This document shows positions 36,072 through 48,000 of a stretch of DNA of 64,000 nt, piece by piece. Source of the DNA: Blastobasis lacticolella (Eukaryota; Arthropoda; Insecta; Lepidoptera; Blastobasidae); NCBI GenBank assembly GCA_905147135.1, contig LR990050.1:4476501-4540500 (forward strand). The letters run 5' to 3'. How positions within the stretch are numbered: the stretch's first letter is position 1; every line of letters begins with the position of its first letter. A program made the translations under genes and the position numbers. The notes below the pieces were generated by a model that was not told the DNA's origin, ran no database searches, and was given only the letters and a program-made list of their open reading frames with translations.

Positions 36072-39000
36072 ATGGACACAAGAAGTCGTGCAAAAGATGC
36101 ATCCGAAGGAATTGCAGTAAGTAACTGAACTGCCAAATTATTCTTTTACAATTTTTTCTAACTATATCTTCTATTGTTGTTTCAAAGAATATCCCATTTT
36201 TAAGCATTTATGTTTAAGAATGTCATCGTCATCATCTTGGCGTCAGCGCATGTACCTACTATAAAATTAAGTTATCAACAATGTTCATTTTAACATTTAC
36301 ATACTTCCATGATAAGTCATAGCTATCCTTGAGTACTTTTGCAAACAGGTAATCGAAACTTGTTCCATGTGATAAAATAATTAAGTGAATTGACTTACGA
36401 ATTTTAATTAGCAAATGTCGATTGTTAATTACAATTAGTGTAAGATGTGTAATGAGTGAACAAAAGTAAAATATCTATTCCTCTATATTCCAGATACAGC
36501 CTATGGGCATATCAGCTCTAAATGAAACGGTACTGAGCAACCAGCCAGAGTCCCGCTATGAATGCCCGGTCTGTCTCAATTGGCTACGGGACCCTGTGAT
36601 CACGACATGTGGACATAAGTTCTGCAAGAGTTGTATAACGTCATGGTTGCAGTAAGCAAAATTATTATATAATATTATTAAACATATTTTTTAACAAACA
36701 TACAACATTGTATCACTGGTTACTGGCTCCATAGACCAGATCACATATTGTCATGTATTGACATTTATTTGGTTTTGTAATTTATTTGTTTAGTACCGTG
36801 TGTACACACAGTACTAAACTACTTAACTCGTTAAATTGTATAGGCTGTCATTTTGCTATAGTTAACCCTAGAGTAGTCGCGCCTTTCCGTGAAACGTGAG
36901 TGATCGCGTGGGGAGCATTTTGCCGCTCATACTTAAAATGATTTTTTTTTGCAAATAATATTTAAATAAATTTTACAATGATTTAATAGGATAGAATGAA
37001 ACATAAACAAGCAGATAAAGTAATATTTATTAACGTTTTATACTTAGTATTACATAAAAATGCTTCGGGAAATCTTAGGTATTTTTTTTAATTGTAACAT
37101 CATCTTTATATATTAACCAACATTAAAAAAATAAAAATTAAACTTAATAACAAAATTAATCATTTTTATCATCTACGACATGTATTTCATTAAAATAGTC
37201 CTGACACATGTACATACAATGTTCGTTGCATAGTAACTTTGCGCATCTATTGCACCCTTTTTTGGTTCTTCTATTTTTCTTGGACGGACATACTGCGCAT
37301 ATACCTTCTCTACCTGAGGGTATATTTTGATGTTCCGATGGTACAAATCGCCCGATTTGGCTTTTCAGCTGTTTCTGCAAAGTGTTTACGTCGGATCTTC
37401 TAATTATATGTGGTCTAAACATAGCCAGAGCAATTTCTTTCAAAAACATTCGTCGTAAAAATATTATTTGACTATTTATGCCGGCAATATTCAGAACTGA
37501 GAAAAATAATCGCATCGGCCATCTACGAGTCATTCAACCGACGGAATATTCTTCTTTCATTTGATCGACTACATCAACTCCGCCTTTAGTACCATTATAA
37601 TATGTAATAATTTCTGGTTTTTCAGCAGCACCGGTAGTTTCATCAATCTTATTATCATCGTGTAAAGTTGATAATAACAGAACCACTGTTTTGCTTTTTA
37701 TTAGGCACATAGGATATTAAAACTTTCTTCTCACCAAATCCAAACATAGTACTCGTCTGAACTCTATCTTTGTAGTTAGAAAGCAAGGTGGGATTTCTTT
37801 TTTGTTTTTTCGCAAAGTGCCCACTATAGTTGTTCGGTAGTTAGCAACCAGCTCATCAGCAAAACGCCCTATAATTAATCAAAACCAACTAAATATCAAT
37901 ATTATTATGATATTTACATCAAAACAATATTATACGCATTGAAAACTAATAATATTACAACAACAGTAAAAAACTAGATACACGAATTTTACTTACGTGA
38001 GTAGTCGCGTTGTGAGCAAAATGCCGCCAAACGCCTTACACAGACTACAACCGTTACCTACTGCGGTAACCCCCGCACTGAATTTCTTCTGATTTCTAAA
38101 ATAAGGAGGTGAGGTCCGAGGGGGCAGCTACCAGGACACTTAACCTTGACAAACGCTTCGTTTTAAATATAACAGGATTTTTTGTCGCGGGCGGCAAAAT
38201 GCTCATAGCGCGAGCACTCTAGGGTTAATTACTGAAATTATAATTCTATTGATGCATTTCCAGAAATAGTGGCCACTGCCCAATAGACAACATCAATCTC
38301 AGTATGAAAGTGGACATTTTTCCAGACAACTACACTAAACGTGAAATACAAGAGCAGAGAATGGCATGTCCATTTGCTGCTAAAGGTCAGTAATAACAAT
38401 CGTTCACGGGATTTGTCTGAATTGACTGGAATTTTAAAATGAATCACACCTAATGAGTGGAGACCTCATAGCAGTGTTGAAGTTGGCGTATGTTGCTTAA
38501 CTTTTATTAATTTCCCCTTAAGTCCTCATCATTTTGGCGCAACTTAAATGAGGGATGGATATTGTTTGTATAAAAGGCTTCTCTGCCCAAGCAAAAAGAA
38601 TAAAAGCTGTAATAAAGAAATACAGAAAGTCTTTCAAGACCACATGCGCCACAGCAAAACATGGCCAAAGACATCTCATTTTACTATGTACCCTCACATA
38701 ACCAGTAACTCTTAAATTCCAGGCTGCACTGTGAAAACTACTCCGTTAGAGCTGGACGCTCACATAATGTGCTGCCAGTACAACCAACCAGAGCCTTCGT
38801 CAAGGGCCCGGAATAGCGTGCCATGTGCCTTCTCGGCCGTCGGGTGTAAGGCGACCTTTAGCAGCCAAGAAGAGATGCATGAACACTTGCAGCAAGATAT
38901 ACAGAACCATATGAGTGTGAGTATTGTTTGATGTGGCATGAGCAACGTTTGACTGTTTTCGGTACCCTAAATTCAGAAGCAAAAATCATGAGAGCAAATC

Positions 39001-42000
39001 AAATTGGAATGTATTTGTTTATAAAATAAGGTCCATTTTTCTTTTACGGATTTTGAAAAGCGGAGCGACGTATAATATAATATTAGTGATACAACAATGG
39101 ACCTTATTCTATGAGATACATTCAACTTTGATTTGCTCTCACGCTTTTTGCTTCTAAATTTAGATGACTGAATTTAGTCAAATGTAATAAGGAAAGTATT
39201 GTGCAATTTCTTCAATCTAGAAAAGTAGACCTTATGATTACCATTGTAATAATAAAAAATTCTTACAGTATTTAGTGAATGCGTACTCAGAAGTAAAGAT
39301 AACGAATGATATATCGAACGCGAATATCAACACGAAAGAGCAGGAGGCAATGACTTTGTGGGATGCGCCAAACAAGGACGGAGAACCTGCACCGCAGCCC
39401 AGCAGCACTGGGGCTCTCATAAGGTAAGTTTATCGCTGAGCCTTCTATAAATAAACAAATAAATATGCCTAATAGGGATGTTGACTGTATTCAAATAAAA
39501 TTATAATTTTGGTGTGAAATGGTTGGTAGTTGCTATGAAAGAAATCCAAAAAACTATATCTTTAATTTTTTTATTGGATTTATTTCATATTTCATACATA
39601 AAATGTAATAAAATCACTTGTTAGTCACTCAATGTCGCCAATCAGAGGGCATGACGGCATTTGTTCCCAAATACTCAACAAGGCTTCTTTGTTTGTTCCT
39701 TGGGTGGTTGTCTGTGTTTAGGAACAAGTGACGTTATAGCGCGGTCATGTGACAGGTATTGGCGTTCTGGAACGAAAGGAGCTCCGGGCAACCCATTGAC
39801 TTACCACCCTAAAAGGACTGCGCACTGCTTTGACTAAAACCGGGCAGAGCGAGAATCACCATCGATAGTCCTTTATCCCTTTCTAACAGTGTAAACACAA
39901 TGTTATTGGCATAATCATCGTCATTCTAAATTGACAAGTGTCATGTTTGGTGTTGCCATTATTGGAGAAATATATTTACGTTTCCCCGACAAACGTCGAG
40001 TCGACATAATTATTAACCTATGACTTTCTGTTCCACAAAACAGATAAAAGAGTTCAGTAATTATTTATCCTACAACACTAATTCCTAAAGAGAAGTGGTA
40101 GTACTCCTCGATATCTAAATTTCGTATGACAGCTGTCAAAGTTAAATCTTTTATAACTTGGAACCCATTGGTCCTAAAACACTAGTTTCTAGAGATAAAT
40201 TATAGTACTTGTTGAGATCTACATTTCGTATGACAGCTGGCAAACTTCACCCTGGTGAAAATATGATCTTCAGATTGCACCCAGTCCGGCTCTGCCTGGC
40301 CCTGATCGATAGGTCGGTGTCCGCGCTAAGTAATAAAAGTAATTTGGAATTTGCATCAACTCGAAATTTGCGTCACAGGACTATCGATGATGACTCTCGC
40401 TCTGCCCGGATTTTGTCTTAGAAGCGCGCAGTCCCTTTTGGGTGGTAAGTCCATGGGGCAACCCAGCCCATATGACCAATAACATTGAGCGATATGTCAA
40501 TGGAACGGATTTATCATTTTCTACAATATTTACTTCGGCAACAACTATCGAATCGCTGTGGGAAAAAAGTTATAATCAATTGAAAGACCGAATTTCCCAT
40601 TACAAATCAAAGTTTACTTTAATTGATCATAACTTTTTCCCATAGCTATTCTATAGTTTTCGCCATAGTCAAAATTGTGGAAAATAAAAAATCGGTAATA
40701 TTGCTTTGCGCAGCAGATAATTCGCTTTTAAGCTATCGCGCAATGGAATTGTCGCACAATTGATCGTTCGCTCTTTGAAGCTTTCGCGGAATTGATTTTT
40801 CGCACAAATGAACCATCGCGCATTCAAGCTTTCGGGCAATCGTCTTCACGCTATCGTTATTCGTGCTTTCGGCATTCGCACCTGTGTATTACACCCATAT
40901 AAGATACCAACCATCTTATAAATGATTTTAGACACATTCCTAATAATAGTCAACATCCAAATTGAACTTTGCCAGTCACAATTTTTTTTATCTGATTGTG
41001 CGATATGTGACTGCTATTACACCTGTGCTATGCTTAGCATAGATGCAGTCTATGATGGAGAACACCAGCCTATTTGAAAAAGGATATGGCATTTGAAAAG
41101 GGAAGATACGCTTGAAATGATCGATGAAAACATATTCAGCACAACTACCCTTGAAAAATCTGGTCAGCCTGCTCCGAAATACGGCGCAAGCTCTAGCTAG
41201 AGCGTGGTTGCCGGAAGAAAACTACTCGCTCAGGGGCATTTGTGGGGTAAAGAAACATATAGTGTAGTTCTTTATGTCTGCGATGTATTTGTTATCTGTC
41301 TGGTTCCTCACCAATGAATGTACATTCATAAATTCTAAGTGGTATTTAATATTATATGATCAAACGAACTTCGCGAAGTTCGATCGATATTATATGAGTC
41401 GCTTCATTCGAAGATATAAGATAATTCACAACGTAGTCCCTTTAGCCTACAAGGTAGCTTCGCACGTTTATTTAAAGTAAAATCGATTTGTTTTCAATCG
41501 ATCATTTTTTGTTTTTTCGATCCAACGTATCGATACAGCCAGCCGCCATTTTTACGTCATTCTTTTTAGAGATGCTATGCGAAATTCCCCACGCCTGGGA
41601 ATATGGGCGGGCGGGTGTTATATCTTCGAATGAAGCGACTCATATAATATCGATCGAACTTCGCGAAGTTCGTTTGATCATATATTATATTTCGTCGCTT
41701 CATTCTTCAGATATAAGATAATTCACAACGTAGATGTTTGGAGAGGGAAGTTTTGCAAATTTCAAACAAAATATTAATTATTCATAAATTTTAAACAATG
41801 TATTAATTATACGGTATCAACCGTAAATGAAACATATTACATAATGGAAACTGTGGTTAATTCATTATTAAGAAAGCAAACGGGTTTAACAAATCGGCCG
41901 ACATCAGCGATCGGCCTTATATAATATTTGGCGAAAACGCGATGTGCTGGTCCTTGCGGCCAGCGCATTGCGGGCGCCGCCGCGGAGACGCCGCCGGCCC

Positions 42001-45000
42001 CAGCGCCGGACGCCGGACGCCGGGCACACCGAGCCACAGCACATGGACCCATGACACACTGCTCTCTGTTATCACCCTGCCAATCCATTGGCTAATGGTT
42101 TGGGCCGTGACTTATTTATGGTGTTTGCACGACAGAAAGAGATACTTAGTATGTGCCAGTACTGAGTTGCTCGATTCTAATCAGATACTCCTCGAGTGTG
42201 ATGGCAGGGGTTATGCGTAAATTAGGTACGAAAGAGCCCTGGATACTAGCGATCTGACCCTAATGTTGTAACTAATTATGATTTTAATGCTATTTGATGT
42301 ATTATTATTATCATTCTTAAAAGTGATAGCGTTTGTACCCTGTGTGTGTGGTACACAGGGCCAGTAATATTTCTAATGTTCTGGTTAACTTTTTATTATG
42401 TTTCATTTATTCGGACGGGACCGAATTTGAAATGTTATCCAATACACTCTCGTGGATTCCAAGTGGCAGTATACCTAGACAAGCTTGGATTGAATTTGAA
42501 AGCTCCTTTTAGTGATCGTTTAATTCGAACATCCTAAGTGGAACCAAAATGGGATACGGAGCTGAACGATGATTGTTCAAAGTGTCATACGAAGCATTCG
42601 TATTAAAACAATTACTCAAAATGTTATCACAAATTCGTTAGAATCTTCATATGGATCGGTATTATTCTGCAAACGAAATTGCAAATCGAGAGAAGTGCGG
42701 CAAGTGAGAATGCATGAGATTAATCGCATTTACTGCGAGAGCCTCCGAGTCCTGTTTGCCGGATAAATAGCGCTTATAGTCGGCATTGACGCGAGACATA
42801 AAATCGGTAATCTACCGATACCTCAATCATAGTCTGTCTAACAGTGTGGACTATATATCGGTAAGCCGAGTCAGAGAGTTTCCACTCTATGTCCTTAACT
42901 CTCTTGAGTCCTCGTCAACCTTAATATCACATAACGAAATATGCCGCGCTAGATTCTTTGCATGAAGGTATTCAATACTTCCTTGACAATTTACATAGCT
43001 GATAGCTGTGGTGTTATCTACTCGTACCAATATAGCACAATTATTATCGTATGATGCAACATTTTTAGATTTAGTAAATCCAGTTAATGGGATACTTGAG
43101 TTCACATATTGCTTCCAACCTCAGAGCATTAAACCAGACTGGTTTAATGCTCTAAGCTTCCAACACCCGTTGACCCAATCGTCGCCATAGACGGTTCCCC
43201 AGTCAGTACGAGAGGCATAAGTGACGTTCTCGTTTACATAATGAAGTCCTGAGGGACAATAAAGGGCCAATGTTTTGCGCCCATCCATTAAGATCCTCAA
43301 AGAACGTAGAACGGGGGGATATTTATGCTAAAGTTTAAGTAGCTATTATATTTTTAAATACATTTTAACAATAGATAAAAATTTGTCTCCAAAGTTTTTG
43401 TGTGCAATCAGCTGTATTGTAGCGCTGAACAAGCTGCTACTGATAGCGCAATAAGTTGAGCGAACTTATATTGTGCAACGGGGAAGAGACGAAAATATAT
43501 ACACTGAGTGTGCTATAATGTCGCTATTCACCAGTTAAAAAAAATTAAGTGAAATTCTCAAAATTAAAACACTAGAATTTTACACATATTTTTAGATTAC
43601 AAGTTGCTTTTGTTAACGTTGACTATGAATCCGAGACCTTGAAGTAATCTGAGCCTCGTTAACATTGCTTAGACATTCCTCGAAGTCATTGCCAATACAA
43701 ATGATTTCGTCTAAGTATAGTACGGATTTTGAGCCTTGAGACCTTAAGAAGGTGAAGACCTTAGTCGTCACTTTAGTAAACCCTCGCGGGGCAACCGAGA
43801 GACTAATACGGTAAGGCTGAAAATTTGTAAATTCTGCCATTGAATTAAAGATTTTATGGTTAACAATTTTAAATTTATCATATTTAAAAATGTGTTTCTT
43901 GGAATTTATTTTGAAATGGTTTTGTGGTCCGATATACGTGGTCGGTATAAATTTATTATGTGATTTTAGATTTATGGTGAATATTTGTTTCCCATTCGGT
44001 TTAGGAGCCGGGAATATTTTAGATAAAAATTGATTAGGTATGTGGGGCTGCCGCCTGCCCAATGCAAGGTGTTCGGCTGAACACTCTAAAATCGCACCCA
44101 AATCTACTAACATTTTAATGGACTAGGGGACTCCTTCTTTTCGTCAGGAGAAAAAAGTTTGGTATCGGTCAGAAGACAGAATACTTGTCTATACCAGGGG
44201 CAACATAGATATTGTGCCACGGACTTATAGAATGGCACTTCTAAACCGTGACGAATTAATGTCAACAATTAATTATAAAATAATTGTCCGCGACCAACGT
44301 GGCGTACCTGAGTCTCTTAGGTGACTATGTAGGCGCGGCTGCGGCGGCCGGCGGCTTCCGCGGCGCGGGGAGGCTGCCTGGCCGACGCTCGCTGCGGATG
44401 CCCGCGCGCCGGCCATTTCCCCGGGCTCGCGTGGCCGAGCGAGGGGTATGTCGATGGAGCCAATTCGCACACAGTACTTCCGAATAGCGTTTCGTTTCGG
44501 TAAGTGTTACGGATGACATTCAAGGACGCCTTATCATTATAGGCGTTAATTTTATCAGTTTTATTCTCGATTTCGAGCCCATAAAATAAAGATCGCAAGA
44601 GTATGCGGCGGGCGTCACTCAGATATTTGACGGCGATGAATGTGGTATTCTCCTCGTTGGAGTACGTGGTACGTCTTGCGGCGCGGGTGACCGCAGCGAC
44701 GCCGGCGCCGAGTAGCCGCCGCGCCGTCGCCGCTCTCTTGTCGCGGCCGCGGGCGCTCTCGGTTAATGAGCCTAAACTTTATTTATACGAAATTGTATTT
44801 TTGAGCCTGGGGTATCTTTATGTTTTCCGGCACTAGATAACTCTTAAGGATCTTTTCCTTGTAAGGGAGTCGCACTAGACTCATATTGTTATGTATTTTG
44901 TTCCCGTGCTCGGGTTTGTTGTGGATATTGGCTGCAAGGGCCCGCAACGGCTGTGGGCCTTACTGTGCGCGGGCGCATCGGCGGCACCGACAGAGGCTCT

Positions 45001-48000
45001 TTCGCTACTCATCGGCGACGGCGACCTGGGGCAGGTCTGTTAACGCCTCAGTAGCGAGTAATACCTCTCAGTAATTGCATCCGGAGGTGTGTCGATGTCT
45101 AAAACCGCAGACAAAATCATATTATGTCCGTTTTAGAACAAACGAGTGGTCGATTACACCCCCTACTTTACTAGTAGGTACTTAATGCCCCACTGTTTAA
45201 AGTATTATTCTCATCGTTCATCGAGTGTTCATAAGGTGTTTGTATTGATCCCCGATCAACTAAAAACCATTCCGAAGATAAAACCACGGATATGTGAAGA
45301 ATGTGGGTATATCCACAAAATAAAAGTTTTCCGCACGCTGCCGATTCTCGATCGACGGTGGCGGGTAGGTAGGTGTCATAAACCTCTAAATGATCCTTGA
45401 TCATCAGCAGGTTGAGACACTTGGGATAATTGCACATTGCCTTCGTGATGGTTCACGACCAACCTCCGAGCTCTGTGTCGATACCGTCGTGTTGGTTCTC
45501 GACCAACACCCAAGTGTATAATTTTACCTTCGCGTTGATTCTCGACCAACATCCAGGTGATTATGCACATTGCCTTCGTGATGGTTCACGACCAACCTCC
45601 AGGCTTTGTGTCGATACCGTCGTGTTGGTTCTCGACCAACATCCAGGTTTTTACCATTGTGTTGACTCACGGCCAACCCCCAGGTTTTATATTGAAACAC
45701 TCGATGCATAAATTACACGTATCACATTAAGCGAAAATCGCGTAAAATAGGTACTTACTTGAGTTTTAATCGGAATCTAAAGTATCTAAAAACCTCGATC
45801 ATCAGCAGATTGAGACACTAGATTATTGCATATTGCCTTCGTGTTGATTCACGACCAACCCCCAGGAGGTGCATATGCGTAGTTATTTGTTACCGGCGGT
45901 TGATTCTCGACCAACCTCCAGATGAAATTTTAATTATATTCTCACTTTTTTATTGTATATAAGTACATTAAGCTAAATCACCGTCGTGTTGACTCACGGC
46001 CAACCCCCGGTTTTGTATTAAAACACTCAATGCATAAATTATAAAAGTAACTACATTCGGCGAAAATATTGTAGGTACTTACATGAATTTTTATCGGAAT
46101 CTGAAGTGGAATCCGAGAATATCGCCACTTTGTGACATCGTAGGTTTTATGCTTTTTCTTTTAAAATACCGAATCTTGTTTTCGGCGCTGCGTTTCTACT
46201 TTTGAAATAAAATTTTAACAATTTGTTGTGCACCACGTGTGCACGATGTGCTCGCTACCTCGCACGAAAAAGGAATGACGTAAAAATGGCGGCTGGCTGT
46301 ATCGATACGTTGGATCGAAAAAACAAAAAATGATCGATTGAAAACAAATCGATTTTACTTTAAATAAACGTGCGAAGCTACCTTGTAGGCTAAAGGGACT
46401 ACGTTGTGAATTATCTTATATCTGAAGAATGAAGCGACGAAATATAATTATTAACCCTTTCAGAGCCCTCTATGAGCGAGTCGTGGTGCTAGAACAAAGG
46501 AGCCGCGAGCAAGATATAGTCTTAGCAAACATGTCTAAACAACTATCAGCATTCTCCATGGCGAAAACGAAACAAAACAATGAGATGCTTCTCCGATACT
46601 GCATGGGGAACTATGTGTGGAAGATAGACAAATTCCAAGAGAGGCTGGATATGATGCTCAAAGACCATAACAGGATGTTATACAGCCCAGGCTTCTACAC
46701 TTGGCCTAATGGTTATAGGTAAGTGCGAATACTTTGTGCTGGTTTTTTGTACCACAAGGGTAGATGGGGAGTAATACACGGGTGCGAATGCCGAAAGCAC
46801 GAATAACGATTGCCCGAAAACTAGAATGCGCGATGGTTCATTTGTGCGAATAATCAATTCGTTCAAAATCAAAGAGCGAACGTTCAGTTGTGCGACAATT
46901 CCATTGCGCGATAGCTTAAAAGCGCGACGTCTTAATCGAGCGAATTATCTGCTGCGCGAAGCAATATTCTAAACTAATTTATATAGACGACTTGTCGGTT
47001 TGTTTATACTGGAAAAATTCAAAACCAATTAACCTATTTTAAAAATTCTTTCACCTATAAAAAGCAACGAAGTGGGTATGTTTGTAAGCAATTAAGCTAC
47101 ATAATTCCCGAATCACATAGTCTGCTTTTCCCCTCGAAACTATTTATAGCGTACCTACCACGTGATAGTTGAATGTTTACAAAGATCCGAACTGTGTGCA
47201 AGCGAAATCGATTAAATATTAAAGAAATAGATTCCACAAAACAGATTAAAAACTGCTATTAAAAAGTGGTTTTACTCAATTAAAACGTCGCGATCTTAAG
47301 ATATCGCGCAATGGAATTGTCGCACAACTAAACGTTCGCTCTTTAAAGCTTTCGCGGAATTTATTTTTCGCACAAATGAACCATCGCGCATTCAAGCTTT
47401 CGGGCAATCGTCTTCGCGCTATCGTTATTCGTGCTTTCGGCATTCGCACCCGTGTATTACTCCCGGGTAGATGGGTATGCCTGCTAGATGGTGAGCCGTT
47501 ACCGTAGCCTATGGACGTTTGTCCTTGAAGAATTCCACAATGCACTAATTTTGGGCGTCTTAAATATGTCTTTTGGGAAATTTCGGAAAATCGTAACTAG
47601 TAGAGACTTGATAGATAAGGTCTGGAAGAGATTGCTATAATCGATAACATTTTGGCTGCGGCCAACTCAACAATTGAGTCGTAATCTGCGCTACGCGTGC
47701 ACACGCGACTCATGACTCATCTGGCCGGTCACTACACTAGTTAAAACTGCGGTAGACTCTTTGATATTTGGGTTAGCAGAAGGTTGGGTTAGAAAGGCCG
47801 CCTTTGCGCACTCTTGTATTTATTTAGTATCGTGCATTTTTACTTTTATTAAATACTTTACGTCCTTAGTTTATAAGGTAAAATATTTAAGTGTTTGTTA
47901 CTCTTTCACGCAAATACTACTCAACGTTTTAGATGAGTTATATTATAGCTCATAACCCTGAATATCACATAAGCTATAATTTTGCCCAAAATTCAATGTG

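Larger units (their letters stand above)
41353..46448 (-). mobile_element. DIRS-type tyrosine-recombinase retrotransposon (inactive) in TRAF6 intron 5
   Basis: About 5.1 kb present only in copy 2. Genes run on the minus strand in the order gag-like, RT, RNase H, tyrosine recombinase (see separate entries). The termini are inverted repeats: 41400-41570 versus 46272-46446 (aatgacgtaaaaatggcggc, gtatcgatacgttggatcga, tgcgaagctaccttgtaggc). Next to the left repeat, 41621-41733 joins the complement of the left terminus to the complement of the right terminus, the internal complementary region diagnostic of DIRS1-like elements. No target-site duplication is seen, as expected for tyrosine-recombinase integration. 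Stops, frameshifts and a YLDE active site show it is dead. Confidence 0.88.

Noticed and set aside
41942..42220. Plus-strand GC-rich open frame as a gene
   Set aside because: The opposite strand carries the tyrosine-recombinase block ending [11 protein letters not shown], which explains the sequence better.
44284..44836. GC-rich plus-strand open frames as a CpG-island gene
   Set aside because: They lie inside the DIRS element, and the minus strand carries the gag-like block.
45431..46012. CRISPR-like array
   Set aside because: Repeats are imperfect, unevenly spaced and part of a eukaryotic retroelement; spacers are not of regular size and no cas-type gene exists here.
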